Shown piece after piece: positions 53,657-63,026 of a DNA stretch of 64,000 bases. The notes below the pieces were generated by a model that worked only from the letters and a program-made list of their open reading frames with translations, made no database searches and was not told the DNA's origin. The DNA is from Vibrio gelatinilyticus (lineage in GTDB: Bacteria > Pseudomonadota > Gammaproteobacteria > Enterobacterales > Vibrionaceae): positions 1 through 64,000 of the forward strand of contig NZ_JAJNNZ010000018.1 in NCBI RefSeq assembly GCF_022836845.1, in the 5' to 3' direction. Made by a program: the position numbers and the translations under genes. Positions within the stretch are counted from its first letter, which is position 1; the number at the start of each line of letters is the position of its first letter.

Positions 53657-55000
53657 CTAACTTTGACCAAACATGCTCATGGTTTGGTTCATTTGCGTCA
53701 TTAGTATGTTCATTTGAGTAAATTGTTTTAGATAGCGGTCGTACGACATATCGTATTTACGCTCTAAGCCCACTTGTTTATCATCAATACGCGAGATGTT
53801 CTGCTGCAAGGTATCTTTGCGATTGCTGAATAAGCCACTGTTACTCATGAGAAATGGTTCGGCCATGGTATCGATGGAATCGAGCAGGTTGCCATCACCA
53901 TTAAACATCGCTTCTAGAGCAGCGCTATTGTTGTTTTGAGCGTCAGAAAATTTAGCAGCATCGAGTTCCATTTTACCTTCACGGTTAATGGTAATACCGA
54001 CGTCATTTAGACTTAAGCCATCATATTCCCCACGAATCAAACTGGTCAGTTGACTATCAATGGAACGCAGTGTGGGATCGTTTGCCAGTACCCCACGAGC
54101 TGAATCTTCACCACCGATATTGGTGAAGTCAGATAGCGTTGTCGCCAATGTGTTGTAAGCATCGATAAAGTTATTGATTTGCTCTTTGGTGGCTTCATCA
54201 TCAGGGCCAATTTTCAGGGTAATCGGTGCTTCACCGGAGGTTTGAGCGTTACTGACTGTGAGATCCACACCATCAATGACACCGGTAAAGGTGTTGCTGC
54301 TGTTCTCAAGCTTAAGACCTGTGCCTTCAGCGCCAAGCCAAATCACTGCATCTTTAGCAACGCTGATGTCGGTGGTGTTGGTAAAGGCATCTTCAAACCA
54401 GGTTGCGCCAGTGCCCGAAGCGGTGACATTGATTTGATTAGCCACTCCGGTTTCTTCGCTCGATAACATAAAGTGCGTCTGGCCATTAGAGCGCACTAAC
54501 GTGGCGTTGACCCCTGGGTTGTCAGGGTCGTTATTGATCGCTGACACCAAGTCACTGATGGTGGCTTTACCGTCGGCATCGGTATCTACCGTCGACAAGT
54601 CGAGCGTCATGGTTTGACCATCAACGGTAAACTCTAGGGTGCCCGTGGTTGGAATTTCAGTGGATGGATCAAGATCGGCGGGCATGCCCGTCGAAAGCTG
54701 ATGAGCCGTGGCGATTTGCTCGACAAAAATTTGATAGCTGCCCGTCATGGCGCTGGCATTGGCATTGGCCGAAAAATAGCCATCTTGCGATACGGTGGCA
54801 CTGTTTTTAATGATGTTCGAGCTACTGCTGTTCATCGCATTTACAGCGGTGCGAAAATCTCTCAGTGCTGATTCAACCTTACCTAACGCCTCGAGCTGAC
54901 CTTGATACTTATCAGACTGTATTTGATAGCGCTGTTGAAAAGCTTGAATGTCATAAGTTGCCAGCTGGGTTGCCATCGTTATTGGGTCAAATGAACTCAT
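53657..55000 (-). CDS. lafB: LafB, filament cap protein (FliD-like)
   Basis: A 447-residue filament cap (HAP2). The N-terminal DPITMATQLATYDIQAFQQR YQIQ and the C-terminal coiled coil DKQVGLERKYDMSYDRYLKQ FTQMNILMTQMNQT are typical FliD ends; the middle is beta-rich, with a FliD_C domain (IDAYNTLATTLSDFTNIGGE, RGVLANDPTLRSIDSQLTSL). First gene of the lafBCDEFSTU transcription unit, behind a sigma54 promoter. Confidence 0.94.
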   Translation of the reverse strand: MSSFDPITMATQLATYDIQAFQQRYQIQSDKYQGQLEALGKVESALRDFRTAVNAMNSSSSNIIKNSATVSQDGYFSANANASAMTGSYQIFVEQIATAHQLSTGMPADLDPSTEIPTTGTLEFTVDGQTMTLDLSTVDTDADGKATISDLVSAINNDPDNPGVNATLVRSNGQTHFMLSSEETGVANQINVTASGTGATWFEDAFTNTTDISVAKDAVIWLGAEGTGLKLENSSNTFTGVIDGVDLTVSNAQTSGEAPITLKIGPDDEATKEQINNFIDAYNTLATTLSDFTNIGGEDSARGVLANDPTLRSIDSQLTSLIRGEYDGLSLNDVGITINREGKMELDAAKFSDAQNNNSAALEAMFNGDGNLLDSIDTMAEPFLMSNSGLFSNRKDTLQQNISRIDDKQVGLERKYDMSYDRYLKQFTQMNILMTQMNQTMSMFGQS

Positions 55001-55098
55001 TTGATCGCTCCTTGTTTTTCAGTTAGGACATCTTGCGCCTAACGCTTATTAGTTGCAGAAATTGCGACTAATTGAATACGTTTAATCTCAACAATTAC

Positions 55099-55114
55099 TA
55101 CAAGATGTATGCCA
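55099..55114 (-). promoter_or_regulatory. Sigma54 promoter of lafBCDEFSTU
   Basis: Read on the minus strand, TGGCATACATCTTGTA keeps the -24/-12 spacing (TGGCAC-G-N4-TTGC) with mismatches at three consensus positions, 99 bp before lafB. Confidence 0.6.
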
Positions 55115-55164
55115 GTTTAAATGTGCAATGTTTTCAGTGCTTTATGTTCTATTTGTTCTTTTGC

Positions 55165-55179
55165 GGAAGTTGAATTTCC
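55165..55179. promoter_or_regulatory. 15-bp palindrome, candidate activator site of the laf operon
   Basis: GGAAGTTGAATTTCC differs by one base from the reverse complement of the perfect palindrome at 38078-38092. A further half-site, CAACTTCC, lies at 55194-55201. The centre is 59 bp upstream of the -24 GG, versus 49 bp at flgB: one helical turn. Confidence 0.6.
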
Positions 55180-55323
55180 GATGAGCGTTTCCGCAACTTC
55201 CACAATAATAGAGAGATTGTCAGTTAACTAAGGCGACGGCTTACTCAAAAAAGTTACTGATTATAGTGGGTTATGAGATCTTGCTTCAGGTGGGATATTG
55301 AAACAAAGGCAGTGAAAAGCATA

Positions 55324-55347
55324 GAAAAAAGCCTCCCGAAGGAGGCT
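55324..55347 (-). terminator. Terminator of lafA
   Basis: On the minus strand AGCCTCC-TTCG-GGAGGCT is followed by a run of T, about 80 bp after the lafA stop codon. The TTCG tetraloop makes it very stable. Confidence 0.93.
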
Positions 55348-55429
55348 AAAGGACGGATGAATTATTAACGAAGGAAATTCATCTTTTGCTGTAAGTGGTG
55401 TTTTAATCCTAAAGAGATGTCCAGCGCTA

Positions 55430-56281
55430 TTAGCGCAGTAGTGACATCGCCATACCAGGCAGTTGGTTGGTTTGCGACAGAACCGTTGTACCTGCTTGCA
55501 TCAGCATTTGGTTCTTCGTCATATTTGAAGATTCAACTGCGAAGTCAGCATCCATGATACGACCTTTCGCTGCCGCGGTGTTTTCAGAGATGTTTGCTAA
55601 GTTGCTAATTGTGTGCTCTAGGCGGTTGATGTTCGCACCTAGCGTCGCACGCGCTTGGCCAACGGTACTCAATACGGTCTCATTGGCGCCAATAGCTGTC
55701 TGCGCATTGGCTTGAGTTGTTAGATCACCTGCTAGGCCGAAGAATGTATTAAGAGCAGTTACCTCTGTACCTATAGAAACGTTTAGCTGGTCGCCAGCAG
55801 AGTTGTTCGCGCCAATTTGGAAAGTAACCCCCGCCGCTTCAGAAATTGTACCTACTGTGCCGTCAAGCATTTTAACGCCTGCACCGTACGATGTTTCCGA
55901 TAGAATACGCGCACCCTCTGTCGCCAGCTCTTGGTATTCAGCGTCAAGGGCGGTAAGCTCTTCAGTGGTGTTGATGCCGTTTGCCGCTTGTGTTGCCAAG
56001 TCTTTCATGCGGTAAGCAATGCTAGACATTTCATCTAACGCGCCTTCAGCAGTAGACATGTAAGAAATGGCGTCTTGCGAGTTACGCATCGCAACGCCCA
56101 TACCACGAGTTTGTGCTTCTAGACGGCTTGCAATTTGAAGACCCGCTGCATCGTCAGCTGCAGAGTTAATGCGGTAACCTGTACTTAGGCGCTCCATCGC
56201 GGTGTTAAGTAGGTTGTTTGTGCTGCTTAGAGTGTTTTGTGTAACTAGCGAAGCGTAGTTAGTGTGCATCGATAGAGCCAT
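55430..56281 (-). CDS. lafA: LafA, lateral flagellin
   Basis: A 283-residue flagellin forming the lateral filament (V. parahaemolyticus LafA is about 284). Conserved D0/D1 helices at both ends: NTLSSTNNLLNTAMERLSTG YRINSAADDAAGLQIASRLE and NISENTAAAKGRIMDADFAV ESSNMTKNQMLMQAGTTVLS QTNQLPGMAMSLLR. Only a short variable centre remains. AGGAG lies nine bases before the start. The 12 upstream codons are excluded. I see no clear sigma28 promoter (TAAAG-N15-GCCGATAA) in the 234 bp upstream, though late control by LafS is expected. Confidence 0.96.
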   Translation of the reverse strand: MALSMHTNYASLVTQNTLSSTNNLLNTAMERLSTGYRINSAADDAAGLQIASRLEAQTRGMGVAMRNSQDAISYMSTAEGALDEMSSIAYRMKDLATQAANGINTTEELTALDAEYQELATEGARILSETSYGAGVKMLDGTVGTISEAAGVTFQIGANNSAGDQLNVSIGTEVTALNTFFGLAGDLTTQANAQTAIGANETVLSTVGQARATLGANINRLEHTISNLANISENTAAAKGRIMDADFAVESSNMTKNQMLMQAGTTVLSQTNQLPGMAMSLLR

Positions 56282-56515
56282 GTGTATTCTCCTAGATTCT
56301 TTATCAATGTGGGACATCTGCCCCGCTCAATATCTAAAGGCGGACACTTGGTTTTGAGAATTAATTGAAAAAGTGAAAAAAAACGCTAAATGGTCAACTT
56401 GCCAGAGAAAATGCGATCTTAGTTCAACAAAATTAGCAAAGTTGAGGGGAATGTGACTACTGGTTAAACCAGATAGCATGCCACGCCCCAGTGGAGGGGC
56501 GCAGTGGCAGGGGGA

Positions 56516-57538
56516 TCAGTTGTCTTGCTGCTCTTGCTCGGCCAGTTGAATCACGCGTGACAGTTCGTCGTCCTCAAATTTTGGTTTGGCGCTGGCATAG
56601 AGGTTATCTATGCTGGCATCGAGTTTTTCTTGCTGTGCTAAACGCTCAGCTTCTTCTATCGCCAGTTGATCTTCAGCGGCATCCTTAACGGGTGCTTTTT
56701 CTTGCTTTAATTTGTCTCTTTGCGCTTTACGCATGGCCGCTTTGGGATCGTCAAAGCCCTTAAATTTCACAGGGGTGGGAATGTCCGTGACATAGCCAAA
56801 GTAGTATTTAGCGCCCAGCATTTTGTACTGCTGCAAGGTGATCTGGCTGGTGACCCGACCTGCAATGAGCGTGGTTTTAGTACGCTTTAGATAACGAATG
56901 ATGGGCAGAAGCGCGCGCTTTTCGCTTTGGTCTTCAAGTGAGTTGGAGACTTTTATTACGCTTGGGCGGTAGGGCGCGAGATAATCCAGATTCGTCACAG
57001 GCAGGTGCACATCAAAGTAAATCTCGTGCACCTTTTCTTGCAGTTTACTGACCCCTTCGCGAATTTGCGGCAGATGAGCCTGCTCTTGCGTGATGTAAAG
57101 GCTTGGCACGATCATCGACAGCGGCTTTTTGTGATGAATCATCAACTGTTCAACAAAGTGCTGGCCTTTGGGCCACAGCAGGGTGCTGGCATTCACGGCG
57201 ACCACCACATTGTTGAGCAAATCGGGGTGGAAGGTTTCCAGCTCAAATTGAGTTTGGCGAATGGCCAGGTAGAGGGCAAACAAGTCCAGTGCCGAACGTA
57301 CTTTCTCAGACAAGTCTAAGGCAAATACGCTGTCGTCTTTCTTCTCGCCATAGCGCAACGTGATGTATTGGTACTGAATATCGTCGCTGCGACAGCTACG
57401 AATAGGTTGGCTGGCATGGCAGATCTCGTCCTTAGACAGCAACTCTGCAAGCTTCTCGTCATCTTCAGTTTCTGCACTGTCCTCTATGAGTCGCAACACA
57501 TAGAGAAACAGCGCTTTGTAACTCGTTAAATTATCCAA
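56516..57538 (-). CDS. Degenerate EAL-domain protein coupled to flhA
   Basis: A 340-residue soluble protein. Residues about 95-265 follow the layout of an EAL phosphodiesterase domain (VVVAVNASTLLWPKGQHFVE QL for the N-S strand, YLAPYRPSVIKVSNSLEDQS for the IK-D strand, TTLIAGRVTSQITLQQYKML GAKYYFGYVTDIPTPVKF for the AEGVE-QGY end), but no EAL, no TE and no DDFG motif remains: the catalytic and metal ligands are absent. A charged helical tail (KAQRDKLKQEKAPVKDAAED) follows. The TTG start lies in the last codons of flhA (8-base overlap), making it the last gene of the fliM-flhA operon. Probably a c-di-GMP sensor or protein-binding regulator, not an enzyme. Confidence 0.8.
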   Translation of the reverse strand: MDNLTSYKALFLYVLRLIEDSAETEDDEKLAELLSKDEICHASQPIRSCRSDDIQYQYITLRYGEKKDDSVFALDLSEKVRSALDLFALYLAIRQTQFELETFHPDLLNNVVVAVNASTLLWPKGQHFVEQLMIHHKKPLSMIVPSLYITQEQAHLPQIREGVSKLQEKVHEIYFDVHLPVTNLDYLAPYRPSVIKVSNSLEDQSEKRALLPIIRYLKRTKTTLIAGRVTSQITLQQYKMLGAKYYFGYVTDIPTPVKFKGFDDPKAAMRKAQRDKLKQEKAPVKDAAEDQLAIEEAERLAQQEKLDASIDNLYASAKPKFEDDELSRVIQLAEQEQQDN

Positions 57539-59624
57539 GGTTCCCTACCACGTTAATCTGTTTGTTTTCTGGGATCTCGTTATACGACAACACGGCAAGT
57601 CCTTGTGAAAATGTTCGTGCATAACGAGAAATTAGCGGCCTTAACTGAGGCATTACCAATAAAATAGGTGCCATACCTTGCGACTTAAGTTGCTGTTTTA
57701 TAAGTGGCAAGTTTTGCTGAAATTGACCCAAGATGTTGGGTTCAATCGGGAAACTATCCAAAATCACATTACCATTAGCCTGAGCTTGCTGCAGTGAAGT
57801 CAGTAGCATTTGTTCAAGTTCGTCCGATAGAGCATAGACATTTAGCTCCTTATTTTGACCCGCTACCAGATTCACCAGAGTACGTTTAAGCGCGCAGCGA
57901 ACATCGGCAGCCAACAAGATGGGATCTTTGGTGTTTTCCGATGATTCCAGCATGGTGTTGGCAATGGTACGGATGTCTCGCAGTGGAACCTGATCAACTA
58001 GCAACTGCCTGTACACCTTTAATTGCTGTGCAGGGTTTAAAGCTGCACCTAATGCTTCAGCCAGTTTTGGTGCTTGCTGCGTCAAACGCAAGTTCATGGC
58101 ATCCACGTCATCGTGAGTAAAGAGCTCAGAGAGATGGTTTTTCATGATTTTGCTGATATGTGTGCCAATCACGGTGGCGTCATCCACCACCTGATAACCC
58201 ATGTTAAGTGCCTTGGCTTTCTGTGAGTGTTCGATCCACACGGCGGGCAGATGATAGGCTGGGTCGCTACCTAAAATACCGTCGATCTCACCGTAGGTTT
58301 CGCCAACGGCAATGGCCATCAAGCGCTCAGGTTCAATAAAGCCTTCTTCAATGATTTCGCCATTGAGCGAGACCGTATACTGGTTCGGCTTGAGGCTGAG
58401 GTTGTCGCGAATACGCACTTCCGGAACCAGGTAGCCCACTTGCTCTGACAAATTTTTACGCACGCCACGAATACGTTGAGTCAGCGGCGCGCCTTGTTCT
58501 TTGTTAACCAGATGCACAAGACGGTAACCCAATGCCAGCGACAATGTGTGCACGTGCGGAATGTCTTCCCATGACAATGGCAGCTCATCGTCATTTTGCA
58601 TGGCATGAGAAATGGCCTCCACTTCTTGCAATTGATTGTCGTGCTTGGGTTTTTTTAGCTGTCGCCAGGCTGCAAACCCCAATACGGCAGAAAAGGTGAA
58701 AAACGCCAAGTGAGGCATTCCGGGTACCAGGCCAATGATAAACATGATGCCAGATACGGTAAACAGCGTCGCAGGGGTGGCCAGCAGCTGCTGTTGCATG
58801 GTGTCGGCCATGCCGTTTTCGGTATCGTTGATGCGAGTAACGATAATGGCAGCGGCCGTTGCAAGTAGTAGCGACGGGATTTGTGCCACGAGGCCATCAC
58901 CAATGGTCAATAGTGCGTAGGTTTTGAATGCTTCTGAGGCTGGTAGGCCATGTTCAAACACACCAATACTGATACCACCAATGATATTGATAAATAGAAT
59001 CATCAAGCCGGCGATGGCATCACCACGAACGAATTTGGATGCACCGTCCATCGAGCCGTGGAAGTCGGCTTCGTTTGCGACTTCTTTTCGACGTGTTCGA
59101 GCTTGTTCTTGATCGATAAGACCGGCGTTTAAGTCGGCATCGATCGCCATCTGTTTACCCGGAAGGGCATCAAGGGTAAAACGCGCCGAGACTTCTGATA
59201 TACGCTCGCCACCTTTGGTGATCACCACAAAGTTAATGATCATCAAAATAACGAAAATCACCATACCGACAACGTAGTTACCACCGATCACTACTTCACC
59301 GAAGGCCTGGATAACCTTACCTGCAGCGTCACCACCGTTGTGACCTTCAAGTAATACAACACGCGTCGATGCGACGTTGAGGGTAAGACGCATCAGCGTT
59401 GCAATCAACAAGATGGTTGGAAATATCGAGAAATCCAACGGTCGCTTCGCGGTGGTACTGACTAAGAGCACCAAAATAGCTAAGACAATATTGAAGGTAA
59501 ACAGGGCATCGAGTAACAGCGGTGGCAACGGTAAGATCACCATCGCCAATATCATCAGCAATACGACGGGAATACCAATGTACCCTTTGCTGGAAAGTTG
59601 AAATTGTTTTAGCCGATTCAACAT
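57531..59624 (-). CDS. flhA: FlhA, flagellar export gate (lateral)
   Basis: A 697-residue inner-membrane export gate (E. coli 692). Eight N-terminal helices, the FHIPEP signature SEVSARFTLDALPGKQMAID ADLNAGL (residues about 140-165), then the large cytoplasmic domain that docks substrates and chaperones. It begins 30 bp after flhB with AAGGACA upstream. Lateral systems carry their own copy separate from the polar one. Confidence 0.96.
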   Translation of the reverse strand: MLNRLKQFQLSSKGYIGIPVVLLMILAMVILPLPPLLLDALFTFNIVLAILVLLVSTTAKRPLDFSIFPTILLIATLMRLTLNVASTRVVLLEGHNGGDAAGKVIQAFGEVVIGGNYVVGMVIFVILMIINFVVITKGGERISEVSARFTLDALPGKQMAIDADLNAGLIDQEQARTRRKEVANEADFHGSMDGASKFVRGDAIAGLMILFINIIGGISIGVFEHGLPASEAFKTYALLTIGDGLVAQIPSLLLATAAAIIVTRINDTENGMADTMQQQLLATPATLFTVSGIMFIIGLVPGMPHLAFFTFSAVLGFAAWRQLKKPKHDNQLQEVEAISHAMQNDDELPLSWEDIPHVHTLSLALGYRLVHLVNKEQGAPLTQRIRGVRKNLSEQVGYLVPEVRIRDNLSLKPNQYTVSLNGEIIEEGFIEPERLMAIAVGETYGEIDGILGSDPAYHLPAVWIEHSQKAKALNMGYQVVDDATVIGTHISKIMKNHLSELFTHDDVDAMNLRLTQQAPKLAEALGAALNPAQQLKVYRQLLVDQVPLRDIRTIANTMLESSENTKDPILLAADVRCALKRTLVNLVAGQNKELNVYALSDELEQMLLTSLQQAQANGNVILDSFPIEPNILGQFQQNLPLIKQQLKSQGMAPILLVMPQLRPLISRYARTFSQGLAVLSYNEIPENKQINVVGNLG

Positions 59625-59653
59625 GCTGTGTCCTTTCTTACTGTTAACAGTGA

Positions 59654-60781
59654 TCAGTGTTGTAAGTGTTTTGGTATCGCTATCTGAGGGATAGGCAGCG
59701 GTTGCTCGCCTTGTCCTTTACGAAACGATTTGAGTTGTAAAACGTACGTTAATATATGAGCCACCGCGACATAGAGTTGGCTCGGTATTGCTTGTTCTAA
59801 TGCAGTCGTATGGTAAATAGAACGAGTTAGCGGAGGTGAATTGATCACTTCTACTTGATTCTCTCTGGCAATGCGCTGAATGTGCATGGCGGTTTCATCA
59901 ATGCCTTTAGCGACGACAAACGGCGCATCTGATAGGCTCGCGTCGTATTTTATCGCCACGGCGTAGTGAGTTGGGTTGGTGATCACCACGTCTGCTTGCG
60001 GTACCGTTTTGTCTATCTTACGACGCGCAAATTGCTGCTGTATTTGGCGGATACGCTGTTTGACTTCAGGGCGACCTTCGTTATTTTTATATTCTTCTTT
60101 GAGCTCTTGCTTAGTCATTTTCAGCTGTTTCATGTGCTCCCATCTCTGGTAGGGGATGTCGATAACGCCAAAAATGAGCAAGGCGAATCCCATCAGCAGC
60201 AGACCTTCAAACAAAATGGTCATAATGGCGACCACCCCTTCATTGAGAGAGAGCTTTTGCATGCCCATTAAGTGCTCTAAGTTGCTACTTAGGTAACTGT
60301 ATAAAAAAGCAAAAATAACGCTTACTTTGAGAGTCGACTTGATGAGCTCGGCCAGCGATTTGGTGGAAAACATACGCTTGATGCCCGACAGCGGACTGAG
60401 CTTACTTAATTTGGGTTGCACGTTAGCAGGGCGAAATAACCAGCCGCCAAGGATCAAGCTACTGGCCACCGCTAAAATGATTATCACCATAAACATCGGC
60501 AGTAGCATTTCGACAATCATGCCCAGGCTGTGACCCAGATGTTCCACCATTCTTTGTGGATCTTCGAGGTCGCGCTTGGTGAGCGTCATATTAAATTTGA
60601 ACACGCCTGACATGTATTCCCATATACGCAGAATTTGGCTGTAGAAATACAGTGCTACCCCAAGAAACAGAACGGCGGCGGTGAACTCTTTGGCGCGTGG
60701 GATCTGACCTTCCTGACGCGCCTTTTTAATTTTCTGCGCTGAGGCCTGTTCGGTTTTGTCTTGTGACGATTGATTACTCAT
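59654..60781 (-). CDS. flhB: FlhB, export specificity switch (lateral)
   Basis: A 375-residue membrane export protein. Four N-terminal helices, then the self-cleaving NPTH motif (VVITNPTHYAVAIKYD, near residue 270) and the C-terminal switch domain. N-terminus SSQDKTEQASAQKIKKARQE GQ is typical. Its start codon overlaps the fliR stop (ATGA). Confidence 0.96.
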   Translation of the reverse strand: MSNQSSQDKTEQASAQKIKKARQEGQIPRAKEFTAAVLFLGVALYFYSQILRIWEYMSGVFKFNMTLTKRDLEDPQRMVEHLGHSLGMIVEMLLPMFMVIIILAVASSLILGGWLFRPANVQPKLSKLSPLSGIKRMFSTKSLAELIKSTLKVSVIFAFLYSYLSSNLEHLMGMQKLSLNEGVVAIMTILFEGLLLMGFALLIFGVIDIPYQRWEHMKQLKMTKQELKEEYKNNEGRPEVKQRIRQIQQQFARRKIDKTVPQADVVITNPTHYAVAIKYDASLSDAPFVVAKGIDETAMHIQRIARENQVEVINSPPLTRSIYHTTALEQAIPSQLYVAVAHILTYVLQLKSFRKGQGEQPLPIPQIAIPKHLQH

Positions 60782-61554
60782 ACGCCCCCCACAACAAAAG
60801 AGCTCATATGTTGCAGAGCTTCATGAACCAAAATGTTGTAACGACTTGGCACACCAGAGACCGAGAGCAAGACGCTAAATAATCCCAGTAACATGGTCAT
60901 CGGAAAGCCCAAAGCATAGACATTTAGGCTGGGCGCGGCGCGATTCATGACACCGAAGCTGATGTTGGCGAGCAGCATAGACACAATCGCAGGCAGAGCG
61001 AGAGCTAAAGCCGAAGCAAACATCCAGCCAAACAAAGAAATGACAGCCTCCAACGACGTGGTACTCAAACCAGAGCCGACAGGCCAGACGACAAAACTCT
61101 GGATAAGAATATCAATAACCAGTAGGTGACCTTCTAATGCCAAAAATAGCAGCGTACACAACAGCAAGAAAATTCGCCCCAATATCGCCACCGACATACC
61201 ATTGACCGGATCATTCATCATTGCCATGCCGAGGCCCATTTGCATCGACACAATCTGACCTAAGGTGGTGAAGATGGAAAAAAACAGATGAAGAATAAGC
61301 CCAAAGAACAGCCCCCACAGTGCTTGCTCGAACGCCAGAAACAGTGATGTCATTGAGAACAAATCGACGGCAGGCATGACAGGCATTAACGGGGCGGTGA
61401 CAACCACAATGGTTAAAGCCAATAGGCTGCGCACCCAAATGGGGATCAAGGCATCGCCGAAAAATGGCATAGACAAAAAAGCGGCACCGATTCGAAAGAA
61501 GGGCCACCACAACTGTCCTATCCAGCTCGATAACTCGGCGAAGGTGATCAACAT
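60778..61554 (-). CDS. fliR: FliR, export gate subunit (lateral)
   Basis: A 258-residue inner-membrane protein (E. coli 261) with six or so helices, forming the FliPQR pore. Typical start of FliR: LSSWIGQLWWPFFRIGAAFL SMPFFG. One-base overlap with the fliQ stop (TAATG), ATGA overlap with flhB. Confidence 0.95.
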   Translation of the reverse strand: MLITFAELSSWIGQLWWPFFRIGAAFLSMPFFGDALIPIWVRSLLALTIVVVTAPLMPVMPAVDLFSMTSLFLAFEQALWGLFFGLILHLFFSIFTTLGQIVSMQMGLGMAMMNDPVNGMSVAILGRIFLLLCTLLFLALEGHLLVIDILIQSFVVWPVGSGLSTTSLEAVISLFGWMFASALALALPAIVSMLLANISFGVMNRAAPSLNVYALGFPMTMLLGLFSVLLSVSGVPSRYNILVHEALQHMSSFVVGGV

Positions 61555-61823
61555 TAGCCGATCATCCCTGGAATGTTATGGAACAGGTAATCAAACAACT
61601 CCATTAATTTTCGCAGCATCCAGTGACCCGAAAATATCACCATTAACAATGTCGCCATCAAACGCGGTAAAAAACTGAGGGTTTGTTCGTTTATCTGAGT
61701 AGCGGCTTGAAATACCGCGATGACCAGACCCACCAATAAGCCGGGAATGACCAGAACCATAACCATATTAATGATGAGCCAAACCGCGTTCGAAAAAAGG
61801 GCTACCGTCATTTCAGGTGTCAT
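61554..61823 (-). CDS. fliQ: FliQ, export gate subunit (lateral)
   Basis: An 89-residue two-helix membrane protein (E. coli 89). MTPEMTVALFSNAVWLIINM and LVGLVIAVFQAATQINEQTL SFLPRL are family hallmarks. The start has GAGGAG; 21 upstream in-frame codons inside fliP are excluded. Confidence 0.95.
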   Translation of the reverse strand: MTPEMTVALFSNAVWLIINMVMVLVIPGLLVGLVIAVFQAATQINEQTLSFLPRLMATLLMVIFSGHWMLRKLMELFDYLFHNIPGMIG

Positions 61824-61843
61824 AGCGATCTCCTCATCTGATG

Positions 61844-62614
61844 TCAGCCAAAGCTTGCTGACAGTGTACCGACCGTCATCGCCCAACCGTCCACCAACAC
61901 AAAGATCACCAGTTTGAACGGCAAGGAGACGATGAGAGGTGAAAGCATCATCATACCCATGGCCATCAAGACGCTGGCGACGACAAGGTCAACGATGAGA
62001 AAGGGAATAAACAGCATAAAGCCGATTTGAAAGGCGGTTTTTAGCTCACTAATGACAAAGGCAGGCAGGATCACCGCAAAAGAAATATCTTCAACCTTTT
62101 GATCAAGAGGTTCATTGGCAATGCGCAGCATTTGCTCGAGTGAGTTTTGCTGTGTTTGTGCCAGCATGAAATTGCGAACGGGTTTTTCAGCGTTCGAGAA
62201 CGCCTGCATCAAAGTGATTTCACTGTTGTCATACGGTAAAAAGGCATTGTCATAGATGTCGCTCCACACTGGGCGCATGATGAGAATGGTTAACGACAAC
62301 GCGATACCCACCAGAACCCGGTTTGGTGGGCTTTGTTGCAAACCGAGTGCTTGACGTAATATCGCCAATACTACAATGATGCGAGTAAAGCTGGTGGCCA
62401 TCAGGATAAAAGCAGGCAGGAAACTCAGAGCTGTCATCAGCAGCAAGATTTGCAGCTTCACACTGTATTCTTGTTCTGTTTGGCCATCAGAAACCGTCAG
62501 AAATGATAGGCCGTCTGCCGCAAGACTTGAGGCTGAAAAACCAAGTAGCAGCAGTGAAAGGACAAGCCAGGGAGTGAAGCGACGTGCAGTTTCCATGAAG
62601 AATTTTCTATCCAT
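61844..62614 (-). CDS. fliP: FliP, export gate subunit (lateral)
   Basis: A 256-residue membrane protein (E. coli 245) with a cleavable signal (WLVLSLLLLGFSASSLAA), then SVKLQILLLMTALSFLPAFI LMATSFTRIIVVLAILRQAL G and the C-terminal LIVDLVVASVLMAMGMMMLS PLIVSLPFKLVIFVLVDGW. Start at MDRKFF with GGGAG upstream; 27 upstream codons, overlapping fliN, are excluded. Confidence 0.95.
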   Translation of the reverse strand: MDRKFFMETARRFTPWLVLSLLLLGFSASSLAADGLSFLTVSDGQTEQEYSVKLQILLLMTALSFLPAFILMATSFTRIIVVLAILRQALGLQQSPPNRVLVGIALSLTILIMRPVWSDIYDNAFLPYDNSEITLMQAFSNAEKPVRNFMLAQTQQNSLEQMLRIANEPLDQKVEDISFAVILPAFVISELKTAFQIGFMLFIPFLIVDLVVASVLMAMGMMMLSPLIVSLPFKLVIFVLVDGWAMTVGTLSASFG

Positions 62615-62654
62615 TTTGATGAGCTCCCAACACTCCAAGTGTGGGCTGGGGTGT

Positions 62655-63026
62655 TTAGTCACCCATTGAGCTGAGTGCTGAGTCAACGACATCAATCAAT
62701 CGCAAACCGTACTTGTCATTAATGACTACGACTTCGGCATGCCCCATTAAAGAACCGTTCACTTTTACGTCCAGCGGCTCGCCATTGAGCTTGTCGAGTT
62801 CAATGACACTGCCTTCGCCCGCTTTCATCAGATCGCCCAGCGGAATTTCTTTGCTGGCGACTTCCAGAGTGACGGTGACTGGAATTTTTTTGAAAAAGCT
62901 TAAGTCCCTTTCTGGAGTAAAGGGCGAAGCGATTGGCGCGTCTTCAGATTCAAAACCGTCTATCTGAAAATCATCGAATCGTAATTCATCACCATCGAAT
63001 GTGCTTTGCTCTGGCGTGTCGCTCAT
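62655..63026 (-). CDS. fliN: FliN, switch-complex/C-ring protein (lateral)
   Basis: A 123-residue C-ring protein (E. coli 137). An acidic N-terminus (FDGDELRFDDFQIDGFESED) precedes the SpoA domain: VTLEVASKEIPLGDLMKAGE GSVIELDKLNGEPLDVKVNG SLMGHAEVVVINDKYGLRL. Its start overlaps the fliM stop by four bases. Confidence 0.95.
   Translation of the reverse strand: MSDTPEQSTFDGDELRFDDFQIDGFESEDAPIASPFTPERDLSFFKKIPVTVTLEVASKEIPLGDLMKAGEGSVIELDKLNGEPLDVKVNGSLMGHAEVVVINDKYGLRLIDVVDSALSSMGD

Noticed and set aside
56282..56515. A sigma28 promoter before lafA
   Set aside because: The closest match (GCCTTTAG near the GCCGATAA position) has only half of the consensus bases and wrong spacing to any -35, so I did not annotate it.
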